Source: Bryoerythrophyllum caledonicum (Eukaryota; Streptophyta; Bryopsida; Pottiales; Pottiaceae). Taken from it: DNA of 64,000 nt. The translations under genes were made by a program, and so were the position numbers. The DNA is taken from NCBI GenBank assembly GCA_963971425.1, contig OZ020521.1, positions 11,115,519 to 11,179,518 on the forward strand, written 5' to 3'. The notes below the pieces were generated by a model. The model saw only the letters and a list, made by a program, of their open reading frames with translations, searched no databases and was not told the origin of the DNA. Positions 10,767 to 25,700 of this stretch are shown here, in pieces. Each line of letters opens with the position of its first letter. Position 1 is the stretch's first letter.

Positions 10767-13700
10767 ATGTTGTCGTTTGCCACTCCCCTTGCTTGTCAGA
10801 TTGGTTTCTCAATTGCCAGCCTAAACAAGGACAATTACAAGTCGATTGAGTTGGAACTTAGCCAGGTATTTTCACTTTCTCTCGTGTGTACCGGCCTCTC
10901 GTAATGGAACTTTGGCTTGAGAGTGAATGGGAGTGATACTGTGTGGATGTGTCGTCTTCACTCATTTCTTCAGGTCTTTGATCGTTTTTGGTTGGATGGA
11001 GTGTCTGATTTTGGTGAATTTACTCGTCGATATCACATTTGTCAATACTAATTATGAAACGGACTTGGTCTGCTGATTAGTTCACCGAGTATGGGATGGA
11101 TGGGAGCTTGATTCTGCTGAGAAATTGCTTGGAGCAAATCAACTTACATCAAGGGGAAGTGCACAATCTTCCGCTAAAGTTAGACCTGCTGGCCAGAATC
11201 CTAAAGACGCTCATCCACCAGTCGAATTCGGGCTCCATACTTTGTGAAGCGCTGGGGCATACGTCGTCTTTTTCTGAAGGATTTCTTGAAAATATATGTT
11301 CTGCACTAAAGTTCTCCGTTCCGGAGCAGATTGGACTTGGCCTTGCATTGTCAGATGCCGAAGACCAGCATCTCCAAGAAGAGGGTTAGTAAACTGCTCT
11401 CACCCGCTGTTGTCAGGCTTACCTGCTGTTTGTTTACTGTTCTTGCGACCGATTCATTGTGTACATCTTGATTACCTGTATGTAATTGGTTTTAAGGGAG
11501 TTTATGTTTACTATTGCATTCCTACTTAACTGTCGCCAGGATTTTGATCCGAGTGTGATGGCATGTAATTATAGCTAGGTCAACTTGATCGGCAATGTAC
11601 TGTAGAGCACTGTCTACAGCTAATCTTGATAGAGCATGCCTCTCATGCACTTTAATCGCTATCATCACAGTTGCCTTAATGTTCCGTTCTTTTTCACGCA
11701 ATAGTAAATATCTTTGAGCTTGTGTTTTAGCACCATTTATATGTCATGCTTTTACCATTTGTTAGTTATATGATTTCGGTTTTAAATATCTATTCGTCAT
11801 CGTGAACTTAGTAAGTAACGTACTGGTTTTGGGTATCCTTCGGTCCGTTGAGAGTTTTGATGGCACTTGGCCGTTATTGTAGAAATCGTAATCTATTAGC
11901 TGAAATTTGCTATTGAGGACTGTTCTGGTTACTTCTGTGATTTGATTATATTGCTCGTCATGCATTTCATGTAAATTAATCATAGATGATCTTTAACGGG
12001 TGATGTGCAGGCCAGTCTTTCTGTAAAGCAAAGATCTCAGAAATTTATGAGCGTCCAACTCCTGGTTTAACAGAATCACTCATTGAAGAAATTCTTGGGT
12101 TTCTGCACCATAGCGAGGGCTTGAAGAAACATATTCACTTGTTTATGAGCGCTTTACAGTCCCATCAGCCGAACATCCAGGAATCTTTGTTGTTGACTCC
12201 CCTATTTCAAGAGAATGTGAATGAAGTCAATAGTTTGAGGTATTCTCTTTGCTGTTACTTCTGAAAGACTTTACAGGAATCAATAATGTAAGAATGTTAT
12301 AACAAGGCGGTCCAGGGTGGCCTGCGTCAGAAGGTTGATACAGCGCACATATCTCGGAGCGTTTGATGGCCTACTAGTTTGCTTTGTGATTGATTTTACA
12401 TAGATCTTACCTTCTATGTATGATCTATCAATGTAAACGCCATATAGTATGTACTTGGATTAATGATATTTCGTATTGATTGCAGGAGTTTCAGCAGAGT
12501 GGTTTCGACTGGGATAGAGACGACCTCAGCTATTTGTTCATTGTTGTCAACTGCAACCAGGGTTGCTGATGTTCTGGAGGAGTTGGGTTACAGCTGCACT
12601 GTAGATATCGACCACTGTAAAGGAATTCTTGGCTTGTTCCCCGCTCTCACTGAAGTTGAGGTTGCTCAAATTCTTGGGATGGTTGCCCGTACCTATCATA
12701 GACTAGAGGATCTACAAGGTGTTCACAGCTCGTTCTGCACAGCGCTTTGTAATGGCGAACAAGTCTCTTCAGACTGGTTGACTACTTGGGATGTAGACGT
12801 GCTTTTGGACTCTATTAAGCAGTTGGTATGTCTTTACTTACTTATAAGAGTTCCTTTTATAAGTTCTCTTCCGTCACCTTATTTCTGTGCTGGATTTTGT
12901 TATGCTGTACATAGTCACGATTACTATCTTTTTTCTCTTTTTTATAGTGTATATAATGGATTGTAGGGGATATTGTGGTAGGGAGGATTATGAAGCATGT
13001 TTTTTCGAAGAGATCACCGTACATGGCTTTCTGCTATAGCAATGTAGCTTCTTAAACCGTTTCTTAGAATTATTACCCTATCATCCTATCAGTGAGTTTC
13101 GACTTCAGCTTTAGTTTTCTCTCTGAAAAAATTGAGTCTACCATGTCTTGAAGATGTCCTTTTGAGTCTTCATGCTAATTTATCCTTTTAGTGGAATCTT
13201 CTATTTTGTATTTGTGACATTTTCTTGTCCAACAGGCTCCCGATCTGAGCTGGAGGCTGGTAGTGGAGAAACTGGATCATGATGGCTTTCTCTTACCTGA
13301 TCAAAAATCGTTTTCTCTATTGTTGAGAATGTATGGCAAAGTTTGTCAGGTGTGCTCTCTACTCACCTGCCAATTTAAGAATGTTGGAGACTCATGAGAA
13401 ATATAAGATCATGATGCTATCTAGATTCTGGTGCATGCTAGTATTGTTGAATTATATTTAAGTCAAGCGTGGTGTTGGTACTACATTTAGTATAAGCTTT
13501 TCATTATGGGGGACGTTATAGTCCTAGCTGTATCATTCTGTTCTCTATCTGCATCATATGCTGTACAGTCAAATACTGTGTTGCCTGATCTCGTGCAGGA
13601 CCCATTTCCACTAGAAGCAGTATGCGGACATCCATGGAAGAACGGGGAGGGTCAATTGTCTTTCTTAGTTCATGCAGTTTCAGCCCCTCCTGAAGTTTTC

Positions 13701-16700
13701 ACATTTGCACATAGTCTGAGGAAGCAGGTATTGATGATCTCTCGTCAAGTCATACTCTTATATTGTCCCAGTCTCGTGATTGTCACTTTCGATTCTCCTT
13801 TCTTTTACGGAGAACCGAGGCCTATATCAGACAATTTACGTTCTTATTTCAGGACCTCTTTTGTCTCAGATAATGTGGTCCGTTTGGCTTAAAGAATGGC
13901 TTGCACTTAGCATTTTCCAGAGGAGCACGTCTGGGCCGATCTATCACTTGCAGCAAAATCTCATGTCAAATTTAGTGGAGCCGGAATCCTTAACTCATGG
14001 ATTGACGTAGGTTTAAGTCCGTATGATTGCAGGATATTAGACCTAGCTCATTTTATTTGATGAAATTTACTTGCCTTTAAGTCTTCCGGTGCAACTACGC
14101 AGATCCATCGGCAACCTGCTGCATCGCCGAATCAGGCCTGGCTGTCCCTTGATTTGCTAGAAGTCTTGTGTGGTCTAGCAGAGTTGGGCTATCTGAGCTC
14201 TGTTCGTAATTTACTCGAGGTTCCTCTTCAACAATGTCCAGAGCTTTTAATTTCTGGTATAGCACAAATTAAGGTACTGTAACCCTTCATTTATTACATC
14301 CTTTTTCCTCCCTTTTACATCAGGTAGATCTTTCTGTTATTACTATACTTGTCTATTTTGGCTTCTATTTGCTGATTTCATCTCAATTTGAAGAGATCAT
14401 CTATTAGTCTGTAGCTACTCTCCGCTTAGCTCGTATGTTGGTGCAAAATTGGTGGGTAGAAAACTAAGACTCCCACATCGAGATGGAATGTCAGATTATG
14501 CGCAAACTCATGTTCGTCCTATATGGATATGCAGACAGGTTGGAATGTAATTCAGGCAGAGGTGTTTTGTATGCTACTCCCATCGTATTTGGCTAGCAAT
14601 GCCACCAGCAGTGTCGTGCAGGACCTATGGTTGGTCAATGCAGATTTGGTTATGAGAACCATGGTGGAGATGCATGCTGGTGATCCTAGTACAATCTCGA
14701 GAACATTAGATGTTTGTCATGAGCTTAAGGTAACTATGATCAAGACATTCTGCCCTATCTATCCAAATTTGCTGTAAGGATTGGATTTTATCTGAGAAGT
14801 GTTTTTCTTCGATTGATTAGGCGTCCTGCTTTTTAAATATTCTGGGTCTTTGTAAGTTGGGAAACTGGAATGTGGCGCTCATCTTGGATGACGAAACACT
14901 TACTAACTACAATCCAATTCCTTGTGCGTCCAGGTTTTGGACAGGGTGCTTGAATCTACTCCATTTCAGTTTTCCGTTGAGCTCGCAGCTATCGCTGCCA
15001 GAAGAGATTTTCTGAACCTGGAAAAGTGGTTGCAAGATAATCTCACAATTCACCGCGATTCCTTCTTTCAGGTTTGGAAAGTTTTTTCCTTTTGCTAATA
15101 GAAAATTTAGGAGTCTCCCGATCTCGTTGGAGAATTCCTGCCATTTTTTTTCTTTTTCTATTGAATACATGGACTTGTCGGTTTTGGACATTGTGGGGTT
15201 TATTTCATAGGGTTACTCTTGATATTTGTTGACCTGCAGGCTTGTTTGAAGTTCTTGAGAGAGAGAATAGTCTTGGATTCACGGATGGACAGGCAGGTTG
15301 GCTCTGGTGGAACGGCCGGTCAACGCCAACCACCTATTAGTTTAGCATTGGAAACGACGCAGATTTTTTTCAAGGTAGGTCATCTTTGATGTCTAATGGG
15401 ATCAACCTTGCATGAAGTCAAGGAAGGTGGTTAGTCTGTGTTCACTATGCTTGTTGATTGTGTCTTATATTATTGTTGTGATGTGTCTGAACTACAATTT
15501 CAAGGGCTCTTAGCTCTGCTGTATTGAGGTCTTACGAAGAATATGAATACTTGGGTTGCAGGTTCTTCATACGAACACAAGCCAGTTGAATTCTGGCCTC
15601 CTAGTTGAGGATTTCAAGCTTGTCAGAGAGGCTTCTATGCGTGCAAATCCAAGATTAATGAGTGTGGCTGCCTCAGATCAACCACAGTCAGAAGCAGGAA
15701 GTGAATATGTTGATGAAGAGGCGAACTCTTACTTTCAGAGAATTTATGTTGGACAACTTCCTATAGAAGATGTTGTGGACATGCTTAAACGATTTAACTC
15801 GGTCTCTTCTAGTCCGTATGTGAACTATTACTCCTTGATCATGTTAATTTACTCCATTTTTATTTTCAACTTCGTTGATATCAGCACCTTGACGGGTTTG
15901 TGGGTGGTAACTGTTTTAATCGCATCTGGAGGATCCACATTTTAATATTTGGAAAACATGCAGGAGGGAGAAAGCGATTTCGGCTTGCATGGTTCAAAGC
16001 CTGTTTGAAGAGTATCAGTTTTTCCCAAGATATCCCGACAGGGAACTAAGAATTACTGCTGTACTTTTTGGTAAGTTAAATTTACATACGTTTCGTTTTG
16101 GTAGATACCGAAGTGTAAACATCTTCTCATATAGGAGTTATATCTTCTTACTTTACTTTTAATATTCTATGTACTACTAATTTTTTTGACGCCTCAAAGA
16201 AGATAATTTTAAATCCGATTAATTTTGATGCTTCTTTTTCCTTTCTTGATGTTTGATTTCATTGACTCAGGTTCTCTTGTCAAGCATCAGTTGGTTTCGT
16301 CTGTTACCTTGGGTCAAGCATTACGGTGTGTTTTGGATGCCTTGCGCAAGCCGCCGGATTCTAAGGTGAGTTTCGACATGTCGTATCTTACGGTGTTTTG
16401 TCCCTGAGTTTTGACACTTTATATGCCCGTGATAGTATGATATTGAAAGCTTTGTCTTTATGATATGGATTTTCTTTTGAAATACCCATGTATTGAAAAC
16501 AGATTCTGGTATTTATGCTTGTATCCGTGTCTGTCTGTTCATTCAGATGCTTTCTTTTGGGTCTACCGCTTTGGATCAGTTCAAAGAGCGACTAGCAGAA
16601 TGGCCGCAGTACTGCAACCATATTCTTCAAATTTCACATTTTCGTGAGACACAACCTGAACTCGTTCAGTACATCGAGAGAGCCTTGATGCGAGGGGGAA

Positions 16701-19700
16701 GAAGCCTACATGAAATTGCTGGCAATGGTATCTTTCTAGCGGACCAGCAATTTAATGGTACAGTTCAGTCTGGTGCGCAGTCCTCTCTGATATCATTGGA
16801 GGGTTTGGAGCAGTTCCCAGTTCCTCTTACTTCCATTGACCTGGAGAGAAAATCTTTTAGTCCGCAGCTTCGGTCTCCAGGTGGCGAGGTGACTCCTCTA
16901 TCTTGTCCGGCAAGCCAATTTTTTCACTTCTAATTCTTCCGATTCTATGAAAATGAATTTGTTTACAAGAAGAATTCCGTTAATTCATGTTATTTATATC
17001 TGGGATCTTTTATAATCTGCTTTACACAGCGGCGCTTATGAGTTGTCTTTCCGGTGCAAGGTGCTGGATCCAGCGCTTCACGCTGCCGTGGGTGGATCTT
17101 TAGGGACATCTGCAACTCCTCCATTAGCTCAAGGGCCTCAAGCAACACTCTTGAACACAGAATCAGCAACACTTATGCCGCAGTTTTCTGGAATGTCTTT
17201 GAGCATGTTAGATGATAGACCCAGGAGTGGAAACTCCTTGGGCTCTCAGTCTGGAATTTCGATGCAGCCAACAGTGTCTAATCAGGCCTCCGATCTTGGT
17301 ACTGGACAGAAGGTAGTACAAAAGCATTTTTGATCTTGAAAGGTCGTCAAGTATTGCGTATTTACAAGTTCGTCGTGCTCAATTCTACAGTGCATGTCCT
17401 TTGTTGTTCAGCAGCGGCTATATTGATCATTCTGGTTCTTTTTCAAAGAACAATGGTCGACTTACACAAGAGATACTCATAGCCTAGGATTTGTATCTGA
17501 GCAGGCATCTCATGGCGCGCCTTATTCAGCTCTAGCAGATGTACAATCTTCACAACAGATTCGTTCCAAAACTGGTTCAACAACAGGTGCCCTTTTGTAC
17601 TTCGCTTGTTACGTAATTTGTAGAAGTCTAGCCTGGATGCATCTACTTCAGCTCATGTAAATATTGCCGTACCGAGTGGGTGGTCTCTCTTGCTATCGTC
17701 TTTGCACTCCTACTTTTCTGTTTTATTTGCAATTGTATTAGTGTGCTCATAATCATTCCAACGGAGGTAGGCATGTTACTGCTTTGTTTGGTAGCCTTGT
17801 GGTCACCTCGTTAAGTTTGTTGAACTGTGGAACGCATGATTTCTAATTTGTGCTTCTTACGCGGAATGGGCTCATTTTTAGGTGTTTTACGTCAACCTTC
17901 TGCATCAACCGGGTTTGGCCATGCCCTTAATATTGGAACTTTGGTTGCTGCTGCTGAAACTCGAGATTCTCCAATAGAGGTAGGATTTTCAACTACTTGG
18001 ATGAGCAGTGTTTCTTTGGAGATGTTTTTCACATATATGTAATTATCGATTTTTATGATTAAGTTTTGTATTCACAGTGTGTAATACGGATCCTTCATGT
18101 TTCTCGGCAGGTGCCTTCATCACAGGTTCAGGACAAAATTGCTTTTATCATGAATAATATTTCGATTACCAACCTAGATCAGAAGGCCAAGGAATGTCTA
18201 GACGTTTTAAAGGAGGAATATCATCTATGGTTTGCGCAGTACATGGTGATGAAGAGGTAACGATAATACTCTTTTTCTGTTTTGCACTTAGAGGTTCGGT
18301 TGCTGTAGGGTTCTTAGGTTAGTTCTTCAAACGTATATCATATTTGCTTTTCACAATTCTCCTTGCTTTGTCAAGTTCTGTTGCGTACATTTTAGCGTGG
18401 TTGTTTTTGTTACAATTTTGTTTTGTTTTCCGCAGAGCAAGCATAGAACCCAATTATCACGACTTGTACATCAAGTTTTTGGATAAATTGAATTCTAAGG
18501 GATTACATAAAGAGGTTTTAAAGGCATCTTACGAGAACTGCAAGGTACTGTCCTCCGTCATTAGGTTCTTAGATCTATGCTATTCTAAGCCGGACATTTT
18601 TTGGGGGGCTCGATTCTGATGCTGATGGCCGAACATTGTCCACCGGTCGTCTGATGATTGCACTGATGCTGTTACCAGGTTTTGCTTCGTTCTGAGTTGA
18701 TCAAGGTGAGTTCTGAGGAGCGATCACTCTTGAAAAATCTGGGAAGTTGGCTTGGCAAGTTGACCATTGGCAAGAATCAGGCTTTGCGAGCACGGGAGGT
18801 GGATCCAAAATCACTTATTATCGAGGTCAGTATCTCATCTTTCTACCTAGATTTGAGATACATTTAAGGCGAGTACTGTACTGTATTTTTATTTTTATGC
18901 TTCTTACTGTGAGTTTTGGTGACGTGTTTTTCAACTTGATGGTAACGCAGGCATACGAGAAAGGACTTATGATTGCTGTCATCCCTTTTACCTCAAAGGT
19001 GCCATTCTTAGCTCATGCTGTGAAAGTTGTTCATTTCTTTTTTTGCCACTTCTCCTTGTTTTTGGTATGCTTGTTTGACAATTTTAATTCATTTGTCATG
19101 GTACAGTAGACATGTATTAGAGTAATGATGTTATATACGATAGCTGGCTAAACACTTGGTTGTGAGGGGCCACTTCATGCCATGTATCTGCTATGGGGAC
19201 TTTTTATCTCTTCATATTTACATCACCGTTTTGATCTGGTATTATGTGGTCGGTGCTGTGATATGCAGGTTCTTGAGCCATGTCAGTCTAGTTTGGTGTA
19301 TCAGCCACCAAATCCATGGACTATGGCAATTTTGGGGTTACTTTGTGAAATCTACGCGATGTCAAACTTAAAAATGAATCTTAAGTTTGATATTGAGGTA
19401 ATGAGCCTACACATAGATCTGTGGACAGTTGTAGATAGATCCATCCGATTTGAGTCACTACCATTGTCTTTGTAATAACTGTTCCTTAGACTTGCCTTGG
19501 TTTTTTAATCGAGAGCTTATATTCTGACATGGCGAAATCATTTTCAGGTGCTATTCAAGACTCTCAATGTGGATATGAAGGATGTGAAACCATCACAGCT
19601 ACTTGGAGGTCGGGAAAGAGATTTTGAAAACAATCCGGACTTCTCAAATAAGGACTTGTCCAGCCAACAATCTCTTGCACCTCCTGGACCTGTTCGTATG

Positions 19701-22700
19701 CCTACTGCAGCTCCCCTTCAACCCTTGGAATTGCCCCCTGAACAACCTCCCTTGATTGCAAGTTTGCCACATACACCAAAAGCACCTCAGGTGATTGCTT
19801 ATTTTGTTTGGATACATAGTCTGGTTTGGTCAGGTTTTGTCGTTTTTTCTTCTTTAGCATCGATTCAGTTCAAGTCTATTTGGTGCGAATGGTGATTCGA
19901 CCTTTCTTCTAGGATGGATTTATGGCTGTATTTAATATTTTATGATACATGTTTTATTTGATTAGTCGTGATTCTCAATTGCTAATCAATGCTTGGGCTG
20001 TTACGTCAGATTTTTGATGAGGATAAGATAGCTCCTCTTAGTCCAATTGAGATATCACAAAGTGCTCAAGGGCAGTCACAAAATTCTCAGCCACAGTCAG
20101 CCATCTCTACTGGCCAGGTTGATTTGTGTTTCTTTGTGAAAGAGATCAGAACTGCAGAAATTTGATCAGCTTCTGAATTATGCCCTCAAATCATGCTTTT
20201 TATCATTCGAGTATCTTTTGATTTACGGTATCTCTTGGCTCTTATGCTGAATTGGCAGGTGGGAATGTCAATACCAAATCTAGCTGGCTACGTGGTTCTG
20301 AACCCCAAGTTGACAGGTTTGGTGCAGACGCTTCAACTCCAGAGGTATATATTTCTATCATCTGACTTTGATTGTACTAGAAACTCATTAAGGAGAAGAG
20401 GCTGAAACTTTAGGGATTTTCTCCCGTATTTTAACTCGCTGAATGATACTGTTGTTTTCGTCTTGTTCCTGAATTTTTAAAGTGTAAATCCTATTTAGTT
20501 GCATCCTTTTGTAGAGAGACCTTTTTGTGCCGTTGTTTTCTGTTTTAAATGATCACATCCTTATGTAGTCATCTGTTCTTTTTCTTGCTCAGTATTTTGA
20601 GCAAGTTTACGTTTTCGTTTTCCTTTTTTGGCTGTCAAAACCCTGAAAATTTGAGTTTCTGATGCACAGAATTGTTCCTCTTGCTATGGATCGGGCCATT
20701 CGTGAGATTATTACACCAGTTGTCGAGCGCAGTGTGACTATTGCTTGCATGACTACTAGGGAACTCGTTTTGAAGGTTTGTAACTCTTTTACTTTTGTCA
20801 CTCACTCCCTATTCTTCGAGAGTTAAGAGATAATTCTGAGTATTATCATGTTCTTTAGAACGTTCCAGAACGTTTCCTTGATTAATAATACATGGGCTGC
20901 TCCTTTTAAATTGAATCTGATGCGTAATTTGTTTTGGTTATGGTTGACCAATTGCAGGATTTTGCTATGGAAGCTGATGAGAATCATACTCGAAGTTCAG
21001 CTGGCCTGATGGTGGCCAGCTTGGCAGGAAGCTTGGCACATGTTACGTGCAAGGTTGATATCGATTAGCTTTTGTGATTTGGACCATTTGCAGCTAATTT
21101 CACTCGAAAAGCTTATATATTTACTTTCTATGACTTTCTAGTAAGTGCTAGAGAGAAGCTTAAAGCAGGTTCACAATTAAGTTCACATGTGGATGGCTTA
21201 CTTCGGCTGGGTTTGAGTCAGACATTTTCATGTGCAGTTGGTTTCTACTTAATCATGACATGAAATTAATGTTGTTTTTTGTGGTTCTGCTAGGAACCTT
21301 TGCGTGTGGCAATGACAAACTATCTGCGGAGTATGTTGCAAGTGGTTAACCTTGCGGGGGATGTTCTGGAGCAAGCTGTGAACTTGGTGACTAATGACAA
21401 TCTTGATTTAGGATGTGCGGTCATTGAGAAATCTGCAACAGAGAAGGTAGAGACCAATCCACTGATTGTTTATTTTCTGTATTGATGGTGACAGTTACTA
21501 TCAGGCTGATTTATGATTTTTACCGATTGCGTATAACATGGTCATTTCGATGAACAATCGCTGTCCTTACCAGCTGCCTGGTAACCATGAAGATGCAAAC
21601 TAACTACTCAAATTCCCAGGCACAACGAGATTTATCAGACGCAATAGGGCCAGCTCTTGCTGTCCGAAGAAACAAAAGGGATGGCAACAATGCAGCTTAT
21701 TACGATGCAGCTTTCTACTCCGGTCCAATTTTATCCCAATTGCCGGAGATTCTTCGACCAAAACCAGGAAGGTTGTCAAGTGCCCAACAGCGTGTTTATG
21801 AGGTACGTGCCTTATAATGCAACCCAATCCACTGAGTATTTTAGTTGCCCCGATTTGACCTTGCTAGAGAATATATCGCACAATGATTCAAATTTCTTCT
21901 TTACCTTCTGGTTGAGCTATTTACAATATTTCACGTCCCTTTCTTTGATATTACTGCAAGAACTGATACTTGTCCTTGTTCAGGACTTTGCTCGCCTCCC
22001 TTGGCAGAACCAATCAAGTCAGTCAGCATCTACTCTAGCTGGACCACTGTCGGGATCTAGCATTCCAGTGTCTACACCTTATGCAAGTGGTCAAGCAAAT
22101 GGACCTGGTTTTAACGGTGGTCACAATCAAGCAGTACTTGGGAATGGGGGAATGCATCATGCTACAGAGCTAGGAGTTGATGATCTTGACCTGCGAGGGC
22201 AAACATCTCTCAGGTTGGGCCCATCCTTTTCTAACTACGAGCATTTTCGGAATTGGTATTGAAGCTATAGTAAAGAGAATTGAGGGAACATCGATTTTCA
22301 TGAGTGAATATCGACTAATGTAAAATCCGCTGGTAACCAACCCAAACCCATAACCAACAGCTATAAAATTGGGGTATATCCAACCGACTTCCATCCCATT
22401 ACCACCCTTTCACCCATCCAAATGGAGGTTTGCTATTTAGTCAGGATCCTTTTGGTTGGCGCCGGCGCTTATGGGTACCTATTGGCGGCCACGGGCTTAG
22501 CACACTTTGAAAATTCATAACTAATTCATAGTCCATTGGAAAAATATGAAACCACTCGGAAAAATTGTAATTCTACTGAGAAATAAATCTATAATTTTTT
22601 CCTCTCTCACATATGCACATTGCTTAACTTGTCGGTTATGGGGGGTTTACCTTAATGTCAAGCTCTTGAATATACAAGGGAATATCACATTTATTATCAC

Positions 22701-25700
22701 GGTGTACCTTCAATTCAGAAATATTTGTAGTCTAACTTGAGGTGTGAGCATGAATCCTCACACATGGGTTTTGCAAATGCAATAATGAATCTATTAAGTC
22801 TATCTTTTATTAGTCGGATATTTGCAAGAAAATCATCTTCAAGGTTGAAAATTATATTAGAGAGGGTACTAATATTCTTTGAGAATCTTGCACTTTAGGA
22901 GCTTTGTTTCTGGTTAGTGTTCATTCATTAGTTCAATCTTGATTGAAATGTGACTCTCACACTGTATTTGTGTGGCTGAGCCCTGAAATGCAGCAACTTT
23001 TCCGCGTCCAGTTTATCAGATAGATTGGCTCTGCAATCTCAGGAGACCGGCTTGCTGTTGCCGCAAATCACCTTGAACCCAACGGCATCTCTCGACACCA
23101 ATGATGGAGATGTCTCTTCTACATTCAAGGTATTCAGTGATTTGCATGTCAAGTTTTGCTTCTGAGTTTGCAGCGTACGCTCGTTTTCATGACAATAGAG
23201 TCATGGTTCTGAGAATTCCACGATATGCCTTACTTTTTTTTCGAAGTTCCTGATTCTTGTGTTACTGTAACGCCTTGGTTGTTTTTATTTGTGTTTATGT
23301 AGCAGAGTGCAACGCATCCAGGGGAGTTGTCTTCGCCATCTTTACCTTCAGAGCAGTTGGGACCGACAGTGGTTGAGAGCTCTCTTACCACTAGCGAGGT
23401 TATGGAGAAGTACCACCTGGTTGCACAGAAGGTGATTCTTCACTTCATTTAGCTTCAATTGCATTTCCTTACTTTCAACGCTATAAAGTTTTCACAAGGG
23501 ATCACTCTAAATCTCTGTCTTTCACGATCACCTCCAAAGTTTCATGCTCAAAAGTTCCTTGAACATGCTCTTTTTTTGTTTCTGTTGATGCCCACCTTTT
23601 CGTTGTGCGAGCGTGAAAGTAATTTATTTCCTCCCGGAATTTTCAGCTTGATAGCGCACTGCCGAAAGTGACAACGGTGACTTATGCAGCGCTTCCTTCC
23701 GATCATGAAGTCCGGGTACGTCTCATTATCGATCGACTCTCCTTTCCGAAGTTGTAGGACAGTGTTTTGTGCTGGTAGACAGTCTAAGCGTTTGAGCTAG
23801 ATTTATGTCTTTCGTACTATGCTGCAGCTTGAATTCCCCTCATGCTTGTTAGAATCTTCTTCTCCAAGTTGGCTTCTTATGTTTGGCCAGACTATTGTAG
23901 CTGAACTACAAGAGATCATTACGCAAGCCATTAGTAGAGATGAAGCAGCTTTGGCTATCGCACAAAAGGTAAGTTTGTGTTTTGATCCTGCTTAGCAGTC
24001 GTGTTTTGCTTCTGAAGTTTCTTCTGTGAGAAGTGTCCTCAGCATCTCATTTCGCTACTGTACTTTCAACTCTTGATTTTACTGGATTATATATTAAGTC
24101 GTTGGCCACTGCTTAAGCAGATTTTCCAACGTTTGTATGAATATGCTTCTAGCCATAAGCATATTTCAGTGCATCTGACGATTCTTGAAGCAATCCGAGA
24201 TGTTTACAAACGTGTTGTGAAGGAACTTACTAGTTGGGTAAGTTCCCTTTCTATCATTTTCATTCCTGTGCTTGCGTTATCTGGGACATCTCTCCAGTCT
24301 TCTTTTCTTATGCTTCTGTTATGATTTACTGGCAGTCGTTCAAAACCTTTAGTAGCCACTGCAGTTATGTGTGAACCAGAAGTGAAGGGTCTTGATATGT
24401 GTAATAGGTTCCGTTGCGATTTCGGAGTTTTCCAGCTGTTTAATAGATATTTGAGAAGCTTTTTCGGCACTTGTCGCGTGTTCAGGTTATATACTCAGAT
24501 GAGGAAAGGCGATATAATAGAGAAATTACTGTTGGTTTGATCCGGTCCGAGCTTATTAACCTATCAGACTACAATGTACAACTTACTAAGCTTATTGATG
24601 GTGGCCGCAACAGTAAGATACTGAAACTCAAAGCTCTGTCTGCTTTCGTATGTTTCATGAAGTTCTTCGTACGAATTCCTGTAAGCATATTTTGATTGTG
24701 CATTCATGACTAGTCGTATAGTTGTGATGAAAGATATTGATATCCGCTTCTTATGCTCTTATCATGAATGCAGAAGACGCTGTTGACTTTGCTGCTTATC
24801 TAGTCAAGACTTGTGTAATTGAGGATGCTGGTGTGAGCAACACTGAGTTTTACAACGTCATTGACGCTTTGGGCAAGGTAAGTTCTAAGCATATGGAGGT
24901 ACATTCTGTGAGAATATGATTAGTTTTTATTATTATTTGCTGGACTTCGTTCCACTTTGGTATTGCAAACAGAACCTTGCTTGGGCAGGGGGATGACGAC
25001 TTGGCGGTTGTAATCATGCAGCTGGCGGCACGACCAGACTCTCCAGTTTCTTTGCAACAGCTGGTGGAAATTGCTCGGACTACATCCAGCAGTGCTGGAC
25101 AAGCGGGCACTGGCTCCAACAAGGAAGACAAAGTCAGGATGGCCAAAGATAAAAAGGTACGTCTCTTTCCAGACCTACAAACCCAGATAAACATATTAGT
25201 CCTCTATTTATTCGACGGTTTAGTTTTCGAATTTTCTAGTCCGATTTACTTTTTTCACGGATGTAGCGAATCATATTACGTACGAAGTGGAAGCACCTCA
25301 TTTTCGCTTTGTTATGTAGGTTCTCTCTAGTAGAACCTCTGGTTCGAGGGAGGATGGAAAGCTTGTAAACCGCGACGCCGCTGCTGGAGACCCTCCTGGG
25401 CTTCGGGATCAAGTAAGTATTCCTGCCAGTAATCATTTATCACCCAAGACCGCACAGTTATTGATCAAGAGCTCGTTATTTTGACTAAATCTACAGTTTA
25501 ATAACCACCAGTTTCCGGTACTGCACAACATGTACAGGTGGCCAGCTTATTTGAGGAGTGGGCGAGCATCTGTGACGCTCCAGGGACAAGTGACAAGGCT
25601 TATGCTGCTTATGTTTCACAGCTTCAACACTCTGGAATGCTGAAAGGAGATGATATATCTGACAGATTTTTCCGCATTCTGATTGTAAGGGATCCTTTTC

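Noticed and set aside
13859..14010. A possible extra CNOT1 exon after a TTTCAG acceptor
   Set aside because: The flanking exons already join in phase and match the NOT1 family without it, and the peptide has no counterpart in the family.
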